Positions 7,022 to 11,812 of a DNA stretch of 11,812 nucleotides are shown here, one piece after another (position 1 is the first letter of the stretch; every line of letters starts with the position of its first letter). The position numbers were made by a program, and so were the translations under genes. This DNA comes from Bacillota bacterium (lineage in GTDB: Bacteria > Bacillota > Clostridia > Christensenellales > Aristaeellaceae). The notes beneath the pieces were generated by a model. It saw only the letters and a list, made by a program, of their open reading frames with translations. It had not been told where the DNA came from and made no database searches. The stretch spans positions 1 to 11,812 of the forward strand of contig JAEWYP010000083.1 of NCBI GenBank assembly GCA_023395615.1, given 5' to 3'.

Positions 7022-7888
7022 TTAATCCGAGAAGGTAATTCCGTCCATCGATGTTCGCGTTCGCCAGCATTTTTGCCATCGTCTGCACAACAGATAATAT
7101 GCCTGATCCGCTTCCGTATCATTTGCGAATGCGCCAAAAACCGCTGATCCGCTTCCGGTCATGGCTGCGTAAAGGACGCCGCATGAAAAAAGCGCCATCA
7201 CCGCTTCCCGGATCGGGGGCCGCAGGTTTTCGCTGGAAGGTTGCAGCACATTGCCTGCGCAGGCGGCAAAACGGGTGAAATCGCCTCTGGAAAGCGAGGA
7301 GAGCGACTCTTCGGTATCCGGGTGCGCAACATCGCGCAAGGTGTCGAAAGCGGCAAACGCCTCACGGGTAGCCAAACCGCCGCAGGGTTGAACCACAACG
7401 AGCGGAATGACAGGCAGCGGCGCAAGGGACTGCACGACTTCGCCCATGCCGCCTACGCGCGCGAACCCGCCTGCAACCAGAAACGGCACATCCGCGCCGA
7501 CTTCCGCGCCAAGGCGCATTAATTGCTCTCTGGTGAACCCGACGTGCCACAGTTGATTCAGCCCAACCAGCGTAGCAGCAGCGTCAGCGCTTCCGCCTCC
7601 CATTCCGGCCCCGGTGGGAACCAGCTTTTGCAGTACACAGCTTGCGCCGGAATGAATTCCGGCTGCTTTTTGGAGAACATCCGCGGCTTTCAGCACCAGA
7701 TTATCAGTTTGGGACAGCTGCGGGTTTCCGCTTACGGTTAGTGAAAGTGATTGGGCTTCTTCCAACGTAAGCCGGTCTGCCAGTTCCACCCCGCTGATCA
7801 GCATATCCATGCGGTGATAACCGTTCGGAAGTTTCTCCAGAATATCCAGCGTCCAATTGATCTTGGCCCGGGCGAGAAGTGAGAGCAT
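7022..7888 (-). CDS. ispE: 4-diphosphocytidyl-2-C-methyl-D-erythritol kinase
   Basis: IspE phosphorylates CDP-ME at the 2-hydroxyl with ATP in the MEP (non-mevalonate) pathway to IPP and DMAPP. It has 288 residues, a normal length for this cytosolic GHMP kinase. Visible features: N-terminal AKIN with Lys9, GYH with His25 (substrate binding), the GHMP phosphate-binding loop PTGAGMGGGSADAAA (91-105), GADVPF with the likely catalytic Asp133, and the third motif MTGSGSAVFGAF near the C-terminus. Start ATG 7888: on the minus strand an AGAAGGGG-type site lies about 10 bases upstream, and a perfect TATAAT (7926-7921) is further upstream. It is transcribed alone, convergent with oppF and divergent from the DUF1934 gene. 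Confidence 0.95.
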   Translation of the reverse strand: MLSLLARAKINWTLDILEKLPNGYHRMDMLISGVELADRLTLEEAQSLSLTVSGNPQLSQTDNLVLKAADVLQKAAGIHSGASCVLQKLVPTGAGMGGGSADAAATLVGLNQLWHVGFTREQLMRLGAEVGADVPFLVAGGFARVGGMGEVVQSLAPLPVIPLVVVQPCGGLATREAFAAFDTLRDVAHPDTEESLSSLSRGDFTRFAACAGNVLQPSSENLRPPIREAVMALFSCGVLYAAMTGSGSAVFGAFANDTEADQAYYLLCRRWQKCWRTRTSMDGITFSD

Positions 7889-7964
7889 TGCGTACAGCCC
7901 CTTCTTGTGCTATATTACGTATTATATCAGGGAATGTTCCGGCAGGGAATAGGGGGCACAGCGT
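7889..7964. promoter_or_regulatory. Divergent promoter region between ispE and the DUF1934 gene
   Basis: The minus strand has a perfect -10 box TATAAT (7926-7921) about 33 bases before the ispE start, with only a poor -35 match (TTCCCT at 17 bases). On the plus strand TATATT (7911-7916) with TTGCGT 17 bases upstream is a weak match for the 7965 gene. AGGGGG (7951-7956) is the ribosome binding site of that gene, 8 bases from its ATG. The two promoters would overlap. Confidence 0.4.
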
Positions 7965-8408
7965 ATGAAGGCAAACAAGGGAATCCCGATCTTAATATCA
8001 CTGGATGCCCAATCCGCCGCCAACAGCCAGCCGGAGGACACAATCCGGCTGATTACTACCGGAGAACTGTACGAAAGCGCGGAAGAAACGGTTCTTCGTT
8101 ATGAAGAAAGTCTGGATGAACAGGAAGCGCCGCAAAAAATCGAGCTCTCTCTGCGGCGGGATGGAATCACCATGACAAGAAAAGGCACATCGGAAGGAAA
8201 GATGGTATTCCAAAAGGGGCACCGTTATGAAAGCCAGTACCATACTCCGTTTGGCGATATGGATCTGGCTCTTTTCTGTACCCGCGCCGATTATCAGAAA
8301 GAGAAAAACGGTGGAGAACTGACTTTGCAATATCAGCTGGATTTGGGCGGCCAATATGCGGCTATGCATGATATGCGCCTGCACTGGAAACGAAAGAAGG
8401 AAAGCTGA
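7965..8408 (+). CDS. DUF1934 (YwiB-like) beta-barrel protein
   Basis: This 147-residue soluble protein has no signal peptide or membrane segment. The C-terminal half carries the DUF1934 pattern: an ITMTRKG strand, YHTPFGDMDLALFC (92-105), then GGELTLQYQLDLGGQ (116-130). DUF1934 proteins such as B. subtilis YwiB are small, mostly Bacillota, and predicted to adopt a calycin/lipocalin-like barrel; their role is unknown. The N-terminus has an acidic Glu-rich stretch (33-58) that probably bridges early strands. The stop overlaps the next ATG (TGATG), implying translational coupling with the downstream unknown gene. In several Bacillota, as I recall, ywiB homologues lie near argS, rpoE and pyrG, which fits pyrG being close by here. 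Confidence 0.75.
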   Translation: MKANKGIPILISLDAQSAANSQPEDTIRLITTGELYESAEETVLRYEESLDEQEAPQKIELSLRRDGITMTRKGTSEGKMVFQKGHRYESQYHTPFGDMDLALFCTRADYQKEKNGGELTLQYQLDLGGQYAAMHDMRLHWKRKKES

Positions 8409-8935
8409 TGCTTTCCGAAATTCAACAGGAACTTTTTAATTGCCTTCAGGAATTTGGCTTTGTCCGTCGGTCGCGTACTGACGACGCTCTTTTTATCAGC
8501 GATGCGCCTCGTCGTAACGAAGCAGAGCCATTGTTGTCTGTTGCACAAAGATTGACAAAGATGGGTTACGTAATCACGCAGACGGATCATCGCCTCTGGA
8601 AGATTAACCTGGACGACAAGCGATTTCAAGCGTTATTCCCACATATCTCCGATGAAAAGGATAGGCCGTTTCCAGTTGATTTCTCAGCTTCACTGGCAAT
8701 ATACGAACTGGCCTGCCTGCTTTCGGCACATCCCGTTGCATGGGAGCAGCAACCCAAACCGATGTTATGCCGAATCATTAAGCACGCGGATTCTGCGACT
8801 GAAATGAACCAAATGGCTCCCATATTGCTTGGAGAATGCGCCGAACGGCTGCGTAGGGGGGAGCCTCTTCCCAGCGAGGCTGCCGGCCTGCTTTTTCAAT
8901 TATCGGTGCGTCCGCAAAGGAGGAATCAGCCATGA
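8408..8935 (+). CDS. Unrecognised 175-residue protein in the DUF1934-MBL operon
   Basis: No family was recognised. The protein is soluble-looking, without a signal peptide or membrane helix. The N-terminal ~75 residues (LFNCLQEFGFVRRSRTDDALFISDAPRR, GYVITQTDHRLWKINLDD) look like an alpha/beta module. The remainder is largely helical, including an LAIYELACLLSAHPVAWEQQP segment, and ends in a basic Arg-rich tail. Three features argue that it is a real gene: start overlap with the DUF1934 stop (TGATG), ATGA overlap with the MBL-fold gene, and the downstream gene's ribosome site (AAAGGAGG, 8916-8923) lying inside its end. Strict coupling to two conserved genes suggests a shared process but does not reveal it. 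Its start lacks a strong own ribosome site (GAAGGAAAG at 8395-8403), so it probably depends on coupled translation. Confidence 0.65.
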   Translation: MLSEIQQELFNCLQEFGFVRRSRTDDALFISDAPRRNEAEPLLSVAQRLTKMGYVITQTDHRLWKINLDDKRFQALFPHISDEKDRPFPVDFSASLAIYELACLLSAHPVAWEQQPKPMLCRIIKHADSATEMNQMAPILLGECAERLRRGEPLPSEAAGLLFQLSVRPQRRNQP

Positions 8936-9588
8936 TCTTACGTTATTACGGGCACTCGCTGTTTACCATGGCGCTTGAATGCGGCGTAACGCTGTTGACT
9001 GACCCTTACGGCGACTTTTTCGATTATCCCAAACAGCAATTAAAAGCGGATATTGTGACGATATCCCATCACCACCACGACCATGATGCCCTCTCGATGG
9101 TAGCAGGGCGCGCGGTTGTGCTGGATCAACCGGGGCAGTTTACCCCCGCGCCGGGGTTGATTGTAACGGGTGTTTCGGGCTGGCACGACTCGCACAACGG
9201 TGCGCAACGCGGCGATAACCTGATGTTTGTGTTTGAAACGGAAGGATTACGGATCGTTCATATGGGGGATATCGGGCACAGACTGACGGATCGACAGTGC
9301 TCCCAGTTGGGCACGCCCGACCTGCTGCTGATTCCTGTGGGAGGCAACTATACGATTGACGCGCAGACAGCGGCGGAAACTGTGAACAGGCTACATCCCC
9401 GCGTAACGATTCCCATGCATTATCAGACTCAATATGATCGCCAAATGCCCATCCAGACAGAAGCTCCTTTTTTACAATTGATGGGTATGCAGCCTGTTCC
9501 CGTATCAGTCGCACGCCTCACGGCAGGGGATATATGTGAAAGGGAACCTGTGATGAGGATGTCGGTAACCGAACCCACAATATCTTGA
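8932..9588 (+). CDS. MBL-fold metal-dependent hydrolase (UPF0173/YtkL-like)
   Basis: This 218-residue cytosolic protein belongs to the Lactamase_B_3 branch of the metallo-beta-lactamase superfamily. Metal-binding residues are visible: His46, His48, Asp50, His51 in SHHHHDHD, Asp113 in HMGDIGH, His163 in IPMHY. The N-terminus RYYGHSLF and the DPYGDFF segment (Asp24) match small UlaG/YtkL-like proteins, whose substrates are mostly unknown. There is no signal peptide, and nothing suggests beta-lactam resistance. Start ATG 8932 has AAAGGAGG 8 bases upstream and overlaps the previous stop by 4 bases. It is the last gene of a three-gene unit, and no hairpin terminator follows it. The pyrG -35 box overlaps its stop codon, so read-through from this operon into pyrG is possible. 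Confidence 0.85.
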   Translation: MILRYYGHSLFTMALECGVTLLTDPYGDFFDYPKQQLKADIVTISHHHHDHDALSMVAGRAVVLDQPGQFTPAPGLIVTGVSGWHDSHNGAQRGDNLMFVFETEGLRIVHMGDIGHRLTDRQCSQLGTPDLLLIPVGGNYTIDAQTAAETVNRLHPRVTIPMHYQTQYDRQMPIQTEAPFLQLMGMQPVPVSVARLTAGDICEREPVMRMSVTEPTIS

Positions 9589-9613
9589 CAAGCCTGTTTG
9601 CCCGGCATACAAT
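9585..9613 (+). promoter_or_regulatory. Strong sigma-A promoter of pyrG
   Basis: Perfect TTGACA (9585-9590), a 17-base spacer and TACAAT (9608-9613). The -35 box overlaps the stop codon (9586-9588) of the MBL-fold gene. Predicted start is about 9619-9622, giving a ~95-base leader before pyrG. The leader has small A-rich hairpin potential (CGC-AAAA-GCG) but no terminator-like stem and T run, so the CTP-sensing attenuator known from B. subtilis pyrG is not evident. Confidence 0.85.
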
Positions 9614-9715
9614 ACATGGCAGGTGCTTCATTTTCAATCGATTCGCAAAAGCGTTTTCCAAAGCGAGGGCGTTTAGCGGTAAAAAATTCAAAGGTTCAAG
9701 AAGGAGCGATGGACT

Positions 9716-11314
9716 ATGAAATATGTCTTCATTACGGGTGGTGTAGTTTCTTCCCTTGGGAAAGGGCTTACGGCTGCGTCGCTCGGCAAGCTTCTTACAG
9801 CGCGCGGGTATCGCGTCAGCCTGCAGAAACTGGACCTGTTTTATAATGTCGAGCCTGGATTTTTAAGCCCTCTTGAACATGGAGAGGTTTTTATTACCGA
9901 AGATGGCACGGCGGCGGACCTTGACATTGGTCATTTTGAGCGGTTTGTGAACGTTACCCTTCCGGGCGATGCCAGCTCTACGACAGGAAAAATCCATCGC
10001 CGTTTGCTCGAGCGCGAACTGAATGGCGAATTTCATGGCGCTACGGTACAGGCGATACCGCATGTTACCAATGAGATCAAACGCTGTATTCGCGATGCGG
10101 CGAAAAATGCTGGCGCTGAGATTCAACTGGTGGAAATTGGCGGAACCGTAGGGGACATGGAGGCGTCTGTTTACCTGGAGGCCATTCGGCAAATGCGGTG
10201 GGAATGCGAAAACCCCAACGATTGTTGCTATCTGCATATCACACTGATGCCTTATATCTCCACGGCTGGTGAGTTAAAAACCAAGCCGACTCAAAGCAGC
10301 GTGAAGGTGTTACGCTCCATGGGCATACAGCCGGACGTTATCGTATGCCGCACGGAAGTACCGATGTCAACCGACGCGAAAGATAAAATCGCGCTTTTTT
10401 GCAATGTAAAAGCGGCAAACGTGATTCAGAATCTTGATGTGGATTGCCTGTATGATATTCCCCTGATGCTGGAAAAAGAAGGAATGGCGCGCGCGGTTTT
10501 AAATGAACTCGGGCTGGAAAACCGCCCGGCCGAACTGGATGAATGGAAAGCGATAGTGAAGCACCGCCGTGAACTGACGGATCATGTAAATGTTGCGCTA
10601 GTCGGTAAATATGTGTCTGTGCCGGATGCTTATCTGTCCGTCGCAGAAGCGCTCCGCCATGCGGGCTTATCGCAGGATGTGCAGATTTCTCTCCGAATGG
10701 TGGACAGTGCCAAACTGACACCGGATACTGTAGCAGAGCAGCTTGGAGACGCAAACGCAATCGTTTTACCGGGCGGTTATGGTTCCCGGGGAGCGGAAGG
10801 GATTATTCTTGCGGCACAATACGCACGCGAGAATCGGGTTCCGCTTCTGGCGATCGGATATGGTATGCAGCTGGCCGTTGTGGAAGCAGTGCGAAACCTG
10901 ATGGACAAAAAAGGAGCCAATTCTGCGGAAGTGGATCCCATCGCCCCAGACCCGGTGATTCGCATTCCGGAGGATCGTGTATGCAGAAATGACAGCCGAG
11001 GTGCGACGCGCATGGGCGGAAGCGACATCCGACTTTCCGAAGGGCTTCTTGCGAAACTGTATGGCAACAGCCTGATCCATGAACGCCACAGCAATCGTTA
11101 CGAAGTAGATCAGCAATTTGTAGCCCCGCTTGCGCAAAAGGGGTTGCGTATGGTTGGCGTGAATATCGAAACCGGTTATCCGGAAGCTTTTGAATTGGAC
11201 GATCATCCATATTACGCTGCTGTAATTTATCATCCGGAATATGTTTCCAGACCCGGGCATCCACATCCGCTGTTTACGGCGCTGATCCAGGCTGCGAAAG
11301 AGTCCCGGGGCTAA
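9716..11314 (+). CDS. pyrG: CTP synthase, full length but lacking the glutaminase nucleophile Cys
   Basis: CTP synthase aminates UTP to CTP using ATP, with ammonia normally made from glutamine by its C-terminal class I amidotransferase domain. It has 532 residues, normal length. Synthetase domain (~1-265): P-loop SSLGKG 12-17, Lys38, Mg-binding Asp70 and Glu140 (VEIGGTVGDME), UTP loop GELKTKPTQSSVK. The segment after Lys38 is divergent: LDLFYNVEPGFLSP (39-52) in place of the family's LDPYINVDPGTMSP. Amidotransferase domain (~290-532): oxyanion loop PGGYGSRG from 352, an ANSAE stretch, NRYEV, and His506/Glu508 in HPE. However, the nucleophile motif GICLGMQ reads AIGYGMQ, with Gly381 (codon GGA, 10856-10858) in the Cys position. 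Frames are intact on both sides, so this is not a frameshift, and GGA is at least two substitutions from a Cys codon. The enzyme should be limited to free ammonia, or be a divergent paralogue with another role. The start has AAGGAG (9701-9706) 9 bases upstream. Confidence 0.93.
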   Translation: MKYVFITGGVVSSLGKGLTAASLGKLLTARGYRVSLQKLDLFYNVEPGFLSPLEHGEVFITEDGTAADLDIGHFERFVNVTLPGDASSTTGKIHRRLLERELNGEFHGATVQAIPHVTNEIKRCIRDAAKNAGAEIQLVEIGGTVGDMEASVYLEAIRQMRWECENPNDCCYLHITLMPYISTAGELKTKPTQSSVKVLRSMGIQPDVIVCRTEVPMSTDAKDKIALFCNVKAANVIQNLDVDCLYDIPLMLEKEGMARAVLNELGLENRPAELDEWKAIVKHRRELTDHVNVALVGKYVSVPDAYLSVAEALRHAGLSQDVQISLRMVDSAKLTPDTVAEQLGDANAIVLPGGYGSRGAEGIILAAQYARENRVPLLAIGYGMQLAVVEAVRNLMDKKGANSAEVDPIAPDPVIRIPEDRVCRNDSRGATRMGGSDIRLSEGLLAKLYGNSLIHERHSNRYEVDQQFVAPLAQKGLRMVGVNIETGYPEAFELDDHPYYAAVIYHPEYVSRPGHPHPLFTALIQAAKESRG

Positions 11315-11354
11315 TATGGGGCGTTCGCCTCACCCCAACGGATGCACCCCTTCT

Positions 11355-11381
11355 GTTCCCGGCATTAGCCGGGAACTTTTT
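11355..11381 (+). terminator. Perfect rho-independent terminator after pyrG
   Basis: GTTCCCGGC (11355-11363), loop ATTA, GCCGGGAAC (11368-11376), then TTTTT (11377-11381). A second small hairpin (GGCG-TT-CGCC, with flanking TGGG/CCCA pairing possible) lies just upstream at about 11317-11339. Confidence 0.92.
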
Positions 11382-11400
11382 ACATTTATGCTTTATTTTC

Positions 11401-11437
11401 AACCGGATACAGTTCATAGAACCGTTTGCATCCGGTT
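11401..11437. repeat. 8-bp inverted repeat overlapping the promoter of the last gene
   Basis: AACCGGAT (11401-11408) and ATCCGGTT (11430-11437) are perfect inverted copies, 29 bases centre to centre, about three helical turns. The right arm overlaps the -35 region of the promoter at 11425-11453. The spacing suits a pair of operator half-sites better than a hairpin with a T run, which is absent. Confidence 0.5.
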
Positions 11438-11453
11438 CGGTTTGTGATATAAT
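11425..11453 (+). promoter_or_regulatory. Extended -10 promoter of the lamin-tail-domain gene
   Basis: A perfect TATAAT (11448-11453) is preceded by TG at 11445-11446 (extended -10). The -35 match is TTGCAT (11426-11431, 16-base spacer) or TTTGCA (11425-11430, 17-base spacer). Predicted start is about 11460, 40 bases before the ATG at 11500. Confidence 0.75.
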
Positions 11454-11499
11454 TTTGTAATGGTTGCGCAAGATTTACGAAAAAGGGGGGATTGTCCGA

Positions 11500-11812
11500 A
11501 TGCAGCAGAATACGCCGCAGCAGCACAGGCCCACGAAGAATTACGCACCCAGAAAGCGGAGGAGCCGTGCGGCGTCGATCCTGCCGATCACGCTTCTTTT
11601 TGTTGTGTTGCTCGCTGGAATGTACTTTGTGTTTCCCAAAGAGGCGGGCAAACATATTGGCAGTTCCACGTATGACGGCTTAGTCATCAACGAGGTCATG
11701 GCGGCGAACTCGTCGGCGGTACCGGATGAGAACGGCAATTTCAGCGACTGGCTGGAGCTGTATAACGGCACGGGACACGACCTGAATCTGGAAGGCGTGA
11801 TGCTGACCAACC
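11500..11812 (+). CDS. Membrane-anchored lamin-tail-domain protein, N-terminal part (3' truncated)
   Basis: The frame is open from ATG 11500 to the window end (104 codons, no stop). AAGGGGGG ends 9 bases upstream and a good promoter precedes it. Residues 1-25 are a Gln/Arg/Lys-rich cytoplasmic segment. Residues ~26-45 (ILPITLLFVVLLAGMYFVF) are a single membrane helix acting as an uncleaved anchor, so the rest faces outside. From residue 62 the sequence VINEVMAANSSAVPDENGNF-SDWLELYN and then LNLEGVMLTN match the start of a lamin tail domain (LTD), an Ig-like fold often found on bacterial surface proteins. In Clostridia this domain frequently precedes a CotH-type kinase or other surface modules, but the rest of the protein lies outside the window and the complete function cannot be given. 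Confidence 0.8.
   Translation, partial: MQQNTPQQHRPTKNYAPRKRRSRAASILPITLLFVVLLAGMYFVFPKEAGKHIGSSTYDGLVINEVMAANSSAVPDENGNFSDWLELYNGTGHDLNLEGVMLTN

Noticed and set aside
8932..9588. MBL-fold gene as a beta-lactamase or resistance gene
   Set aside because: There is no signal peptide, the protein is short, and the motif layout fits the UlaG/YtkL-like intracellular hydrolases, not secreted class B beta-lactamases.
9598..9846. Short open frame over the pyrG leader as a possible leader peptide
   Set aside because: It runs far into pyrG in another frame, lacks a ribosome site at its start and shows no regulatory codon run.

Overview
The window looks like a chromosomal segment of an anaerobic Bacillota (Clostridia-like, probably uncultured) bacterium. 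The evidence is a complete oligopeptide ABC transporter whose ATPases are of the Firmicutes AmiE/AmiF type, a DUF1934 (YwiB-like) gene, CTP synthase, the MEP-pathway kinase IspE, strong AGGAGG-type ribosome binding sites and sigma-A-like promoters. Base composition is mid-GC (above 50% in most genes) except for the first ~390 bases, which are about 29% GC by hand count. No mobile-element genes, CRISPR repeats or recognisable riboswitch were seen.

Layout. (1) 1-463: the 3' end of a low-GC hemW gene on the plus strand and a tRNA-Trp(CCA) on the minus strand with its own terminator and a near-consensus promoter. The composition breaks at the tRNA, and its anticodon stem carries a mismatch that fits a join of two different tRNA-Trp genes. 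(2) 616-999: a small cysteine-rich DUF3795 protein and its terminator. (3) 1123-7021: a promoter, then oppA-oppB-oppC-oppD-oppF, closed by a bidirectional terminator. A strong hairpin between oppA and oppB probably lowers expression of the membrane and ATPase genes relative to the binding protein. oppB/C and oppD/F overlap, and oppC/D are 13 bases apart. (4) 7022-7888: ispE on the minus strand. (5) 7965-9588, divergent from ispE: a tightly coupled trio of a DUF1934 protein, an unrecognised 175-residue protein and an MBL-fold hydrolase. (6) 9585-11381: a strong promoter, a ~95-base leader, pyrG and a perfect terminator. (7) 11401-11812: a promoter inside a long-spaced inverted repeat and the 5' end of a membrane-anchored lamin-tail-domain protein that runs off the window.

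The functional themes are peptide uptake (oppABCDF), isoprenoid precursor synthesis (ispE) and pyrimidine nucleotide synthesis (pyrG). The most unusual item is pyrG. The protein is full length and keeps the synthetase P-loop and Mg-binding acids, but the universally used glutaminase nucleophile (Cys of the GICLGMQ motif) is Gly381, while His506 and Glu508 of the triad remain. If the sequence is right, this CTP synthase cannot use glutamine in the usual way.
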